This document shows positions 1 through 6,955 of a stretch of DNA of 64,000 nt, in pieces. Numbering within the stretch: the stretch's first letter is position 1; each line of letters opens with the position of its first letter. The stretch covers positions 62,001 to 126,000 of the forward strand of contig CAJTAK010000006.1 of assembly GCA_910574255.1 (NCBI GenBank), given 5' to 3'. A program made the position numbers and the translations under genes. The notes under the pieces are model-generated. The model saw nothing but the letters and a program-made list of their open reading frames with translations. It had not been told where the DNA came from and made no database searches. The DNA is from Clostridia bacterium. Its GTDB lineage: Bacteria; Bacillota; Clostridia; Lachnospirales; Lachnospiraceae.

Positions 1-914
1 AGCCTTCTACGGATAATCCGCTGACTCTCTGCAAGCTTACCGCTCTTTTGGGTGAAGCGGGCGTGACGCCGGGAGCCATTCAGATTGTGACAGGCCGGGG
101 CTCCAAGGTAGGCGCATGGCTGTGTGCAAATAAGGACGTGCATGCCATTACTCTTACAGGATCTACTGAGGTAGGCATTGAAACGGCAAGAACAGCAGCA
201 GATCACCTGGCTCACATTGCTCTGGAGCTGGGCGGTAACGATGCCTTCATTGTGCTGGAAGACGGTGATGTGGATCTGGCAGTAGAAGAACTTATTTGGG
301 GGCGTATGTATAACACGGGGCAGGTATGCTGTGCTTCAAAACGTTTCCTGATACATAAGAATCGTGTGGAAGAGTTTACTGCAAAAGCTGTTGAACGCAT
401 CAAACAGCTCAAACAGGGTATGCCGGCAGAAGAGAGTACGCAGATTGGATGTTTGATCAGTGAAAAAGCTGCTATTAAGGTAGAAGAGCAGATCAAGCTT
501 ACAGTAGAGCAGGGCGGAAAAGTTATTTTAGGCGGAACCAGAAATGGTGCGTTCATTGCTCCTACGGTAATTGCAGATGTTCCTAAGACAGCAGACGTAG
601 CTGTTGACATGGAGATCTTTGGACCGGTAGTTCCGATTATTACTTTTGATACCGTAGAGGAAGCTATTGAGATTGCAAATGGATCTAAGTTTGGCCTTTG
701 CGGCTGTGTATTCACAGAGAATATGAAGACAGCTATGAAGGTATGCAATGCTTTAGAATGCGGCGGAACCATTATCAATGGCGCAAGCTTCTTCCGCAGC
801 TTTGAGATGCCTTTCGGCGGCTACAAATATTCCGGAATCGGAACAGAGGGTGTAATGTCTACCTTCGATGAAGTGACCAGAACAAAGACAATTGTTCTGA
901 AGAACATCATTTAA
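1..914 (+). CDS. aldehyde dehydrogenase family protein (5' truncated by window edge)
   Basis: This is an NAD(P)-dependent aldehyde dehydrogenase that oxidises an aldehyde to its acid; the substrate cannot be read from the sequence. The frame is open from base 3, so the N-terminal part lies outside the window. About 303 residues are visible of a family length near 460-490. They contain the cofactor-loop region (TLTGSTEVG), the ELGGND motif with the general-base Glu, the catalytic cysteine in GQVCCASKR, the EIFGPV motif and a C-terminal FGGYKYSGIG. The pattern resembles succinate-semialdehyde or related aldehyde dehydrogenases, but this is family resemblance only. A strong terminator follows directly. 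A convergent IclR gene lies downstream and could regulate it, which is inference. Confidence 0.9.
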   Translation, partial: PSTDNPLTLCKLTALLGEAGVTPGAIQIVTGRGSKVGAWLCANKDVHAITLTGSTEVGIETARTAADHLAHIALELGGNDAFIVLEDGDVDLAVEELIWGRMYNTGQVCCASKRFLIHKNRVEEFTAKAVERIKQLKQGMPAEESTQIGCLISEKAAIKVEEQIKLTVEQGGKVILGGTRNGAFIAPTVIADVPKTADVAVDMEIFGPVVPIITFDTVEEAIEIANGSKFGLCGCVFTENMKTAMKVCNALECGGTIINGASFFRSFEMPFGGYKYSGIGTEGVMSTFDEVTRTKTIVLKNII

Positions 915-922
915 AGCTTTGC

Positions 923-972
923 AAAAAAGAATACTTCAAAGGCCTGCAATAGCCTGAGAAGTATTCTTTTTT
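923..972 (+). terminator. intrinsic terminator after the aldehyde dehydrogenase gene
   Basis: An 11-bp perfect stem (GAATACTTC paired with GAAGTATTC plus flanking A/T pairs) is followed by a T run at 966-972. The A run on the left means it could also act for minus-strand transcripts. Confidence 0.85.
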
Positions 973-1017
973 ACTATGAAAGATCCTTTTCTGCGTAGCA
1001 GAAAACTAAGTTCAGGG

Positions 1018-1073
1018 ATGCCCCATGCACCACTACCGACTTTCGTTTATGGTGGTGTGCCAATGGGGTGCAT
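1018..1073. repeat. imperfect inverted repeat between convergent genes
   Basis: CCCCAT-G-CACCAC (1021-1033) pairs with GTGGTG-T-GCCA-ATGGGG (1052-1068). The outer ATG/CAT bases also pair, with a small bulge on the right arm. There is no T run, so it is not an obvious terminator. It sits downstream of the aldehyde dehydrogenase terminator and beyond the 3' end of the IclR gene. It may be a small dispersed palindromic element. Confidence 0.5.
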
Positions 1074-1118
1074 GTGGGTTTGCTATGAATCATTCTTATG
1101 ACAAAGACAATTTTCTGC

Positions 1119-1877
1119 TTATTCTACATAACCCATTCGTTGGGAAAGCTTTCCGGCAGCCTGCTTTACTTCGTGGATGACCATCTCGAGTTTGTCGTCT
1201 GAAAGCTGCGTAATGGATCCGCTGGCACTGATGGCGGCTACAGGAGAGCCCCGGTAATCAAACACAGGAGCGCCCACACAGCGATGCCCAGCCTGATATT
1301 CTTCATTATCCATAGCCCAGCCCTGGCGTCTGATAACCTTTAGATAACGCTTGAACTCCCGGATATCAGTGATAGTATTCGCTGTATGCTTTTTAAAATC
1401 ACAAAGATAGAGGGCTTCATCCAGTTCATCTCCGGACAGGCAGGCCAGCAGGCATTTCCCGATAGAAGAACAAAAAGCAGGAGAACGATATCCTACCTGT
1501 GTATAGAGACGGGTATTGGGATAAATATCCATTTTCTCCAGATAAACCACATCACAGCCATCCAGAATCCCCAAATGGGCAGTCAGATCCAGATCACGCA
1601 TAATATCGCTTAAAAACGGCTTGGCCTCGGTTAGGAGCTCCAATTGATTAATGTGAAGACTGACTGTCTCGATCAGTTTATAGCCGATCGAGTAAAGGCC
1701 GTTCCCGTTCTTTTCTACATACTGCCGGGTGCACATGGAGGTTAGAAGCCGATGCACCGTACTTTTGCTCATGCCGGTGGCTTTGGCGATTTCTGAGAGG
1801 CTGAGGGGGGATGTGGAGGAAGCCAGCGTCTCCAATATATCAAAGATACGATCTGCAACACGAACACTTTCTTCCAT
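1119..1877 (-). CDS. IclR family transcriptional regulator
   Basis: A DNA-binding regulator of 252 residues, the usual IclR length. Residues 8-65 form the winged helix-turn-helix (LSEIAKATGMSKSTVHRLLTSM is the recognition segment). Residues 75-250 form the IclR effector-binding domain, including the CxSSIGKCLLA and GxRCVGAPVFD type motifs of the family. IclR proteins usually control a neighbouring catabolic operon and respond to a small organic acid; which one is not visible here. The start is the ATG at 1877 behind a GGAGGATTAT ribosome site. A consensus minus-strand promoter lies about 55 bases upstream. The aldehyde dehydrogenase gene is the nearest catabolic neighbour but is convergent. 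Confidence 0.92.
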   Translation of the reverse strand: MEESVRVADRIFDILETLASSTSPLSLSEIAKATGMSKSTVHRLLTSMCTRQYVEKNGNGLYSIGYKLIETVSLHINQLELLTEAKPFLSDIMRDLDLTAHLGILDGCDVVYLEKMDIYPNTRLYTQVGYRSPAFCSSIGKCLLACLSGDELDEALYLCDFKKHTANTITDIREFKRYLKVIRRQGWAMDNEEYQAGHRCVGAPVFDYRGSPVAAISASGSITQLSDDKLEMVIHEVKQAAGKLSQRMGYVE

Positions 1878-1930
1878 AATATAATCCTCCGTTTTTTCTT
1901 TACAAAGCAGCTTTAAACAGATATAATTTT

Positions 1931-1959
1931 ATTGTAAAGTTCTAAAAAAACTGTGTCAA
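1931..1959 (-). promoter_or_regulatory. sigma-A-type promoter for the IclR gene
   Basis: On the minus strand TTGACA (1954-1959) and TACAAT (1931-1936) are separated by exactly 17 bases. The element faces the IclR gene and is back-to-back with the promoter of the ribosomal block. Confidence 0.75.
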
Positions 1960-1979
1960 CACTAATTTGCATAAAAACC

Positions 1980-2009
1980 TTGACATTCTCTTCTGTATCA
2001 TGCTATGAT
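1980..2009 (+). promoter_or_regulatory. sigma-A-type promoter for rpmG-secE-nusG block
   Basis: TTGACA at 1980-1985 and TATGAT at 2004-2009 have an 18-base spacer, about 100 bases upstream of rpmG. It is divergent from the IclR promoter, with about 20 bases between the two -35 boxes. Confidence 0.75.
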
Positions 2010-2104
2010 ACTATGGCGAATGGAAGTAGGCTTTTTTTTTATGCCTAAAAAATGACGGCCCAGAGAGGCTGTCAGCAAACAGAAATCAAGCGGAGGTGGA
2101 AGTC

Positions 2105-2254
2105 GTGCGCGTAAAGATCACATTGGCATGTACGGAGTGTAAACAACGTAATTACAACATGACAAAAGAGAAAAAGAACCATCCGGACAGGATGGAGACC
2201 AGTAAGTACTGCAGATTCTGCAGGAAACACACACTGCACAAAGAGACGAAGTAG
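2105..2254 (+). CDS. rpmG: 50S ribosomal protein L33
   Basis: A 49-residue protein of the large ribosomal subunit. The sequence begins [12 protein letters not shown] and carries two CxxC pairs (C9/C12 and C37/C40), making it the zinc-ribbon (C+) form of L33. The length matches the family. GTG at 2105 is chosen because a GCGGAGGTGG ribosome site lies 7-15 bases upstream and the L33 N-terminus starts there. It is the first gene of the rpmG-secE-nusG run, the usual Firmicute arrangement. The C+ form is zinc-dependent, so a zinc-independent paralogue may exist elsewhere (family knowledge). Confidence 0.93.
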   Translation: MRVKITLACTECKQRNYNMTKEKKNHPDRMETSKYCRFCRKHTLHKETK

Positions 2255-2278
2255 GATGCCGGAAAGGAAAGTGGGAAG

Positions 2279-2482
2279 ATGAGCGAAGCAGCAGGAAAAG
2301 CTCCAAAGAAGAGCTGGTTTAAGGGCCTTAAAGCTGAATATAAGAAGATCATCTGGCCAGATAAGAAATCCCTTACAAAGCAGACTATCGCAGTCGTGGC
2401 AACATCCGTGGCTTTGGGCATCATCATTAAGATACTGGACGTTATTATGACGTATGGTATTGATGCTATCATGAAGTTATAG
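2279..2482 (+). CDS. secE: preprotein translocase subunit SecE
   Basis: The small essential membrane subunit of the SecYEG protein-export channel. It has 67 residues, the short Gram-positive form with one C-terminal membrane helix (about residues 40-62, QTIAVVATSVALGIIIKILDVI). An amphipathic segment precedes it (WFKGLKAEYKKIIWPDKKSL), matching the SecE signature around the conserved W-P. It lies between rpmG and nusG with gaps of 24 and 10 bases, so co-transcription is very likely. Confidence 0.93.
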   Translation: MSEAAGKAPKKSWFKGLKAEYKKIIWPDKKSLTKQTIAVVATSVALGIIIKILDVIMTYGIDAIMKL

Positions 2483-2492
2483 GGGTGATTAT

Positions 2493-3008
2493 ATGGCAGA
2501 AGCGAACTGGTATGTAGTTCATACCTATTCAGGGTATGAGAATAAGGTTAAGGCCAACATTGAGAAGACGATTGAGAACAGACATCTGGAGGAACAGATT
2601 CTTGAAGTGAGAGTTCCCATGCAGGATGTGGTGGAGATGAAGAACGGAGCTAAAAAGCAGGTTCAGAAGAAGCTGTTCCCTGGCTATGTTCTGATTAACA
2701 TGGTGATGAATGACGACACCTGGTATGTGGTGCGCAACACCAGAGGCGTTACCGGATTTGTTGGACCTGGCTCCAAACCGGTTCCACTCACAGAGGAAGA
2801 AATGAGACCACTGGGCATTCAGTCTGAAGATGTTGTAGTTGATTTTGCAGAAGGAGACACAGTGATTGTTACCCATGGTGCATGGGAGAATACGGTTGGC
2901 GTAATTCAGTCCATGAATCATGGAAAGCAGTGTGTAATTATCAATGTGGATCTCTTTGGCCGGGAGACACCGGTAGAGATTAGTTTCTCAGAAGTAAGAA
3001 AGATGTAG
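2493..3008 (+). CDS. nusG: transcription termination/antitermination protein NusG
   Basis: A general elongation factor that binds the RNA polymerase clamp and couples transcription to Rho or the ribosome. The 171-residue protein has an N-terminal NGN domain (starting AEANWYVVHTYSGYENKV, with the FPGYVLI strand near residue 65) and a C-terminal KOW domain (about residues 117-170, VIVTHGAWENTVGVIQSMN). The length is typical. It starts 10 bases after secE and is followed by rplK, the standard bacterial order. Confidence 0.96.
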   Translation: MAEANWYVVHTYSGYENKVKANIEKTIENRHLEEQILEVRVPMQDVVEMKNGAKKQVQKKLFPGYVLINMVMNDDTWYVVRNTRGVTGFVGPGSKPVPLTEEEMRPLGIQSEDVVVDFAEGDTVIVTHGAWENTVGVIQSMNHGKQCVIINVDLFGRETPVEISFSEVRKM

Positions 3009-3020
3009 AAAAACAAATAA

Positions 3021-3056
3021 GTGGGAGGGATTAACCCTAATTCCCGCGATCACCAC
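3021..3056 (+). promoter_or_regulatory. L1-binding mRNA mimic, copy 1 (rplK leader)
   Basis: A 36-nt element begins GTGGGAGGG and ends CACCAC, with a small inner hairpin (GGGATTA with TAATTCCC, one bulged base). GTGGGAG paired with a downstream ACCAC strand is the core of the L1 site in 23S rRNA (E. coli GGUGGGAGGC...AAUACCACC). In bacteria L1 represses its own operon by binding such a site. The rplK ribosome site begins right after the element. The GTG at 3021 is part of this RNA, not a start codon. A second copy lies at 3582-3617. Confidence 0.75.
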
Positions 3057-3071
3057 AAGGAGGTGCCTGAT

Positions 3072-3497
3072 ATGGCAAAAAAAGTAACAGGTTATATTAA
3101 ATTACAGATTCCTGCTGGAAAGGCAACACCGGCTCCGCCAGTCGGACCGGCACTTGGTCAGCACGGTGTGAACATCGTAGAGTTTACAAAGCAGTTCAAC
3201 GCAAGAACCGCAGACCAGGACGGAATGATTATTCCGGTTGTTATTACAGTTTACGCAGACAGATCCTTCAGCTTTATTACAAAGACTCCGCCTGCAGCCG
3301 TATTGCTTAAGAAAGCATGCAACATTCAGTCAGGTTCCGGCGTTCCGAACAAGACGAAGGTTGCAAGCATTACAAGAGCAGAGCTTCAGAAGATTGCAGA
3401 GCTGAAGATGCCGGACTTGAATGCTGCAAGCATTGATGCAGCCATCAGCATGATCGCTGGTACAGCAAGAAGCATGGGTATCACTGTAACAGACTAA
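3072..3497 (+). CDS. rplK: 50S ribosomal protein L11
   Basis: Large-subunit stalk-base protein that contacts the GTPase centre of 23S rRNA and is the target of L11 methyltransferase and thiostrepton. The 141-residue product starts [20 protein letters not shown]. It contains the N-terminal proline-rich hinge ([16 protein letters not shown]) and the C-terminal RNA-binding domain (about residues 72-141). ATG 3072 is chosen because an AAGGAGGTG ribosome site lies just upstream; an in-frame GTG at 3021 would translate the leader RNA. Confidence 0.96.
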   Translation: MAKKVTGYIKLQIPAGKATPAPPVGPALGQHGVNIVEFTKQFNARTADQDGMIIPVVITVYADRSFSFITKTPPAAVLLKKACNIQSGSGVPNKTKVASITRAELQKIAELKMPDLNAASIDAAISMIAGTARSMGITVTD

Positions 3498-3502
3498 GAC
3501 GT

Positions 3503-3575
3503 AACTGTATCCCTTGACAGGCAAAGCCCACCCCGAAGGGGTATGAGTTAGGGACTGCCCGAAGGGCGAATAAAA
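3503..3575 (+). other. cluster of three short hairpins between rplK and rplA
   Basis: Three small stems lie in tandem: GGC-aaa-GCC (about 3521-3529), ACCCC-gaa-GGGGT (about 3531-3543) and GCCC-gaa-GGGC (about 3557-3567). The first two are bracketed by CCCT (about 3511) and AGGG (about 3550), giving a possible multibranch fold. The region lies directly before the second L1 mimic. No T run follows, so it is probably an mRNA structure or processing site, not a terminator. Confidence 0.45.
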
Positions 3576-3581
3576 AAGGAC

Positions 3582-3617
3582 GTGGGAGGGATTAACCCAG
3601 ATTCCCGCAATTACCAC
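3582..3617 (+). promoter_or_regulatory. L1-binding mRNA mimic, copy 2 (rplA leader)
   Basis: A 36-nt element nearly identical to 3021-3056: GTGGGAGGGATTAACCC, an inner TTCCCGC, then AATTACCAC. This copy is closer to the 23S rRNA L1 site (AATACCAC) than copy 1. It is followed at once by the AGGAGG of rplA. Its position fits direct feedback by L1 on its own mRNA. Confidence 0.78.
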
Positions 3618-3633
3618 CAGGAGGTTATTTAAT

Positions 3634-4326
3634 ATGAAACATGGAAAGAAATATGTTGAGGCTGCAAAGCTCTACGACAAACAGACCCAGTATGATAGAA
3701 ACGAAGCAATCAGCATCGTAAAGAAGCTGGCTGTTGCAAAGTTTGATGAGACCATCGAGGCTCACATCCGGACAGGTTGTGACGGACGTCACGCAGATCA
3801 GCAGATCCGCGGCGCTGTTGTACTTCCTCACGGAACAGGTAAGACTGCACGTGTGCTGGTATTTGCCAAGAATGCCAAGGCTGACGAGGCGCAGGCAGCA
3901 GGGGCGGATTACGTAGGAGCAGAGGAACTCGTTCCGAAGATCCAGAACGAGGGATGGTTTGAGTTCGATGTAGTTGTAGCAACCCCGGATATGATGGGTG
4001 TTGTTGGACGTCTCGGACGTGTACTGGGACCCAAGGGCCTGATGCCGAACCCCAAAGCCGGAACAGTAACCATGGATGTGACAAAGGCTATCCAGGATAT
4101 CAAAGCCGGTAAGATCGAGTACAGACTGGACAAAACCAATATTATCCACGTGCCAATTGGAAAAGCTTCTTTCACAGAAGAACAATTAGCGGACAACTTC
4201 CAGACGCTTATCGATGCAATCAATAAGGCAAGACCTTCCGCAGTAAAGGGTCAGTTCCTGAAGAGCATTACCATTGCTCCTACTATGGGACCTGGTGTGA
4301 AGCTGAATCCGGCAAAGCTGGTTTAA
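3634..4326 (+). CDS. rplA: 50S ribosomal protein L1
   Basis: L1 builds the mobile stalk near the ribosomal E site and also acts as a translational repressor of its own mRNA. The 230 residues match the family length. Domain I is the two ends ([16 protein letters not shown] and the C-terminal [12 protein letters not shown]). The inserted domain II is about residues 68-158 and carries the signature [15 protein letters not shown]-type loop (here [16 protein letters not shown]). The start is ATG 3634 behind CCAGGAGG. The L1-binding mimics upstream of rplK and rplA are its likely autoregulatory targets. Confidence 0.96.
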   Translation: MKHGKKYVEAAKLYDKQTQYDRNEAISIVKKLAVAKFDETIEAHIRTGCDGRHADQQIRGAVVLPHGTGKTARVLVFAKNAKADEAQAAGADYVGAEELVPKIQNEGWFEFDVVVATPDMMGVVGRLGRVLGPKGLMPNPKAGTVTMDVTKAIQDIKAGKIEYRLDKTNIIHVPIGKASFTEEQLADNFQTLIDAINKARPSAVKGQFLKSITIAPTMGPGVKLNPAKLV

Positions 4327-4351
4327 GCTGAAATGCTGAGGAAAGAATTGA

Positions 4352-4380
4352 TTGACATTTAGATTTAGATATGCTATGCT
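4352..4380 (+). promoter_or_regulatory. promoter for the L10 leader-rplJ-rplL unit
   Basis: TTGACA at 4352-4357 and TATGCT at 4375-4380 have a 17-base spacer, directly after rplA. It gives rplJL its own transcript, which begins with the L10 leader. Confidence 0.8.
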
Positions 4381-4395
4381 TTCATAGCATGTAAC

Positions 4396-4514
4396 ACGAC
4401 CCGAAGACAGCAGGTGCCGTAAGGCATAAGGTGAAGACGCCTGCCGAGGACGATACATTTTCCTTTTGAGAATGATTTTCGGAAACCTCTCTGTCTTTGG
4501 CGGGGAGGTTTTTA
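4396..4514 (+). ncRNA. L10 ribosomal protein leader (r-protein autoregulatory RNA)
   Basis: The RNA contains the conserved L10-leader core: CCGAAGACAGCAGGTGCC near 4401-4418, then GAAGACGCCTGCCGAGGA near 4433-4450. GCAGG-TGCC and GCCTGC form the kinked stem bound by the L10(L12)4 complex. A Rho-independent terminator follows at 4482-4514. In Firmicutes excess L10-L12 binds the leader and favours termination before rplJ. The structure was recognised by eye from the Rfam L10_leader pattern. Confidence 0.9.
4482..4514 (+). terminator. attenuator terminator of the L10 leader
   Basis: The stem AAACCTCT (4483-4490) pairs with GGAGGTTT (4504-4511), then T bases to 4513. It lies between the L10-binding stem and the rplJ ribosome site, as expected for leader attenuation. 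Confidence 0.82.
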
Positions 4515-4571
4515 TATTCATTGACAATCCGTCGGGTTGGTGGACAAATATATAAAGGAGGTACACCATTC

Positions 4572-5060
4572 ATGGCAAAAGTTGAGTTGAAGAAGCCGAT
4601 CATAGATGAGATCGCAGCCAATATCGCTGATGCTCAGTCTGTTGTAATCGTTGATTATTGCGGACTTACCGTAGAGGAAGATACCAGACTGCGTAAAGAG
4701 CTTCGTGAGAACGGCATCATCTATAAGGTTTACAAGAACACAATGATGAACTTTGCTTTCAAGGGCACAGACTGTGAGAGCCTGAGCCAGCATTTGGAAG
4801 GACCCAATGCAATTGCAATCTCAAAGACAGATGCAACTGCACCGGCAAGAATCCTGGCCAAATTTGCAAAAGATGCGAAAGCACTGGAGATCAAGGCCGG
4901 TATCGTAGAGGGAACTTACTATGATGCGGCGGGTATGGAAGCTATATCCAAGATTCCGTCCAGAGAAGAGCTGTTGGGCAAGCTGCTTGGAAGCATCCAG
5001 TCTCCGATTGCAAACTTTGCTCGTGTAATCAGCCAGATTGCGGACGGTATGAACGCTTAA
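4572..5060 (+). CDS. rplJ: 50S ribosomal protein L10
   Basis: L10 anchors L7/L12 dimers on the ribosomal stalk. The 162-residue protein begins MAKVELKKPIIDEI. It has the N-terminal rRNA/L11-binding domain (SVVIVDYCGLTVEED, YKVYKNTMMNFAF) and a C-terminal helical extension (about residues 135-162, LGSIQSPIANFARVISQI) that binds L12 dimers. ATG 4572 is preceded by AAGGAGGTACACC. The longer in-frame opening at 4497 falls inside the leader terminator and is rejected. Confidence 0.95.
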   Translation: MAKVELKKPIIDEIAANIADAQSVVIVDYCGLTVEEDTRLRKELRENGIIYKVYKNTMMNFAFKGTDCESLSQHLEGPNAIAISKTDATAPARILAKFAKDAKALEIKAGIVEGTYYDAAGMEAISKIPSREELLGKLLGSIQSPIANFARVISQIADGMNA

Positions 5061-5064
5061 TGAG

Positions 5065-5160
5065 TGCGTAAGCACGAATTTAGCGAGAATCTGTGCCTGG
5101 ACACTTAATGAGCACAAGCTGAAAGTGCAGTGCGAATTTAGTGACCATGGTAAGCAAAGG
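5065..5160 (+). repeat. duplicated short motif in the rplJ-rplL spacer
   Basis: The 194-base gap between rplJ and rplL holds two related blocks. Each has TTAATGAG or TTAATGAGT, a GC-rich hairpin (GTGC-gtaa-GCAC near 5065-5076; GCAC/GTGC pairing near 5113-5135), then CGAATTTAGCGAG (about 5077) or CGAATTTAGTGAC (about 5135). The first hairpin has a stable GNRA-type tetraloop. There is no open reading frame. It may be an mRNA-stability or processing element that raises rplL output over rplJ, since L12 is needed in four or more copies. Confidence 0.45.
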
Positions 5161-5254
5161 AAGCATAAAAAGTACGATATGTATATTGATACCGATCAGC
5201 AGGAAAGCAGTTGGTCGGACAGCGTAAATAAAATTATTTAGGAGGAAAAATAAA

Positions 5255-5632
5255 ATGGCAAAATTGACAACTGCTGAGTTTATCGAGGCAATCAAAGAGT
5301 TATCCGTATTAGAGTTAAATGAGCTGGTAAAAGCATGTGAGGAAGAGTTTGGCGTATCCGCAGCAGCTGGTGTTGTTGTTGCAACGACTGGTGATGGCGC
5401 AGGCGCAGCAACAGAGGAGAAGGATTCCTTCGACGTAGAGCTGACAGGTGCAGGAGATTCCAAGGTTAAGGTTATCAAGGCTGTTCGCGAGATCACTGGT
5501 CTTGGTCTGAAGGAAGCTAAGGATCTGGTAGACGGCGCTCCAAAGGTAATCAAGGAGGGCGTTACCAAGGCAGAGGCAGACGAGCTGAAGGCAAAGCTGG
5601 AAGAGCAGGGCGCAACTGTTACTCTGAAATAA
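5255..5632 (+). CDS. rplL: 50S ribosomal protein L7/L12
   Basis: The multi-copy stalk protein that recruits elongation and initiation factors. The 125-residue protein has an N-terminal dimerisation helix region (residues 1-35), an Ala/Gly-rich hinge (about residues 36-52) and the C-terminal factor-binding domain (about residues 58-125). The latter has the [20 protein letters not shown] signature. The length is typical. A TTTAGGAGGAAAA ribosome site precedes the ATG, and a strong terminator follows. Confidence 0.96.
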   Translation: MAKLTTAEFIEAIKELSVLELNELVKACEEEFGVSAAAGVVVATTGDGAGAATEEKDSFDVELTGAGDSKVKVIKAVREITGLGLKEAKDLVDGAPKVIKEGVTKAEADELKAKLEEQGATVTLK

Positions 5633-5657
5633 GAAAGAACAGAATTAAAGAAACAGT

Positions 5658-5692
5658 GATGAGCGGAGAGATAAATTCTCCGCTCATTTTTT
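5658..5692 (+). terminator. terminator after rplL
   Basis: GAGCGGAGA (5661-5669) pairs perfectly with TCTCCGCTC (5677-5685), followed by ATTTTTT. It separates the rplJL transcript from the downstream membrane-protein genes and rpoBC. Confidence 0.9.
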
Positions 5693-5877
5693 GTGAAAGT
5701 AATTAATTCCATAAAAATCGTTATATACGATAACCTCATATTTCTTTTCAAAAATTTAGTAATGCTGAGAATTTTAAAAAAACTAATACAAAATAAAAGA
5801 TTTATGGTATAATTAACCCTGTAATACGATCCTCACGATATTACAGCAGACACTATAAAAAAGAGAGGCGGGAAATT

Positions 5878-6366
5878 ATGAGGAAAGCATGGGATGTTAC
5901 TGTCAATGGGGTAGTACATAAGGTGGAGTACAAAACTACCTTTGGTGTCAAGATTCTTGTAAATGGGAATGCCTATAAGACGAGATCACAGAATTGGTTT
6001 ATTAACATGATTGATTATCCAATCACTATTGATGGCGCAGAGATTCGTGTAGTGGCAATAGGCAACAAGGTGGATCTGGCTGTGAACGGAAGATACCTTG
6101 GAAGCGGCGAAGAGTATGTGCCATTGAACAAGATGCCGGTTGTGGCAAACGTGTTTGTTGGAATCAGCTGTATTGGCGGTGTTCTGTTTGCGGGATGGCT
6201 GGGGCTTCTTATCGGCATATTATTCAGTTTCCTTTATATAAAGCTGGGACTTCGCGGGAAAACAGGGCCTTTGATTGCTGCTTTTGCAGCGTGTGTGGTG
6301 ATTCTGGCGGCATTGACGTACGGTATGGGGCAGCTTTGGCAGGCTTTGGAATATACATATTATTAG
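5878..6366 (+). CDS. hypothetical membrane protein with N-terminal beta-rich domain
   Basis: A 162-residue protein that I do not recognise. Residues 1-84 look like a small soluble beta-rich domain (VTVNGVVHKVEYKT, KILVNGNAY and VDLAVNGRYLGSG suggest repeated hairpins). Three hydrophobic segments follow, at about 88-105, 106-124 and 131-150. There is no signal peptide, so the beta domain is probably cytoplasmic. It starts at ATG 5878 behind AGAGAGGCGGG and lies 11 bases before another small membrane-protein gene. A TATAAT-like -10 box occurs at 5808-5813 with a poor -35. The pair sits between rplL and rpoB, an unusual place. Confidence 0.75.
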   Translation: MRKAWDVTVNGVVHKVEYKTTFGVKILVNGNAYKTRSQNWFINMIDYPITIDGAEIRVVAIGNKVDLAVNGRYLGSGEEYVPLNKMPVVANVFVGISCIGGVLFAGWLGLLIGILFSFLYIKLGLRGKTGPLIAAFAACVVILAALTYGMGQLWQALEYTYY

Positions 6367-6377
6367 GAGAATAAAGG

Positions 6378-6728
6378 ATGGAACAGGAACCAAGAAACGA
6401 TAATTGGAACAATTGGAATAATAATGGACAGCAGCCCCATCAGCCTGTCATTATTGTTGGAGAGCAGGATCCGAATGCCCATAAAAAGAACAGCAATATG
6501 GCAGCGGCATCCCTGGTAACCGGGATTTTGTCAATTGTACTTTTTTGGATACCTTGGATCGCAATTATTTTAGGCATTATCGGATTGATTACCGGCATTA
6601 TTTGTCTGGTTCAGCATAGAGCCGGACATGGAGCGGCAATTGCCGGAGTGATTACTTCTAGTATTGGTACGCTGATTGCTCTTGTAATAGGTTTTATTTA
6701 TATTCTTGCAATAGCTATGATTATATAG
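6378..6728 (+). CDS. DUF4190-type small membrane protein
   Basis: A 116-residue protein. The first 40 residues are hydrophilic and rich in Asn and Gln (NDNWNNWNNNGQQPHQP). Two or three membrane segments follow (about 44-70 with SLVTGILSIVLFWIPWIAI, 71-82 and 90-115). The Gly-rich SLVTGILSIV...IIGLITGIICL pattern is typical of DUF4190 proteins, whose function is unknown. It is probably co-transcribed with the gene 11 bases upstream. A terminator follows at 6735-6782, so the pair is insulated from rpoB. Confidence 0.75.
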   Translation: MEQEPRNDNWNNWNNNGQQPHQPVIIVGEQDPNAHKKNSNMAAASLVTGILSIVLFWIPWIAIILGIIGLITGIICLVQHRAGHGAAIAGVITSSIGTLIALVIGFIYILAIAMII

Positions 6729-6734
6729 CATAAT

Positions 6735-6782
6735 AAAAAAGGCGCTGTAAAATAATCGTTTTTGGTTTTACAGTGCCTTTCT
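6735..6782 (+). terminator. terminator between the DUF4190 gene and rpoB
   Basis: AAAGGCGCTGTAAAA (6738-6752) pairs with TTTTACAGTGCCTTT (6766-6780), with one G-T pair, then a short T/C tract. The A run on the left makes it potentially bidirectional. Confidence 0.85.
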
Positions 6783-6821
6783 CAATATATTAATTTTTGA
6801 TAAATTTTCCCAAAAGAATGC

Positions 6822-6850
6822 TTGACATAAAAACAAGCCTGTGTTACCAT
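6822..6850 (+). promoter_or_regulatory. promoter for rpoBC
   Basis: TTGACA at 6822-6827 and TACCAT at 6845-6850 have a 17-base spacer. They lie about 105 bases upstream of rpoB and after a terminator, so rpoBC has its own transcript. Confidence 0.72.
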
Positions 6851-6955
6851 GGAAAATGCACTATTGTGGTGAGTTGGGCTCTATTTTTGTGCCAGTTACA
6901 GCCGAATATGACAAAAAACGCCGCAATTCACAACGAAAATAAGGGGTGAACGTCT

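Noticed and set aside
3021-3071. N-terminal extension of L11 from GTG 3021
   Set aside because: The stretch is the L1-binding RNA element and the ribosome site. A strong AAGGAGGTG precedes ATG 3072, where the L11 family starts.
4497-4571. N-terminal extension of L10 from 4497
   Set aside because: It would begin inside the attenuator stem of the L10 leader.
5080-5751. 223-residue minus-strand open frame across rplL
   Set aside because: Ala/Ser-rich translation is the complement of the rplL hinge and helix codons, and it spans a terminator.
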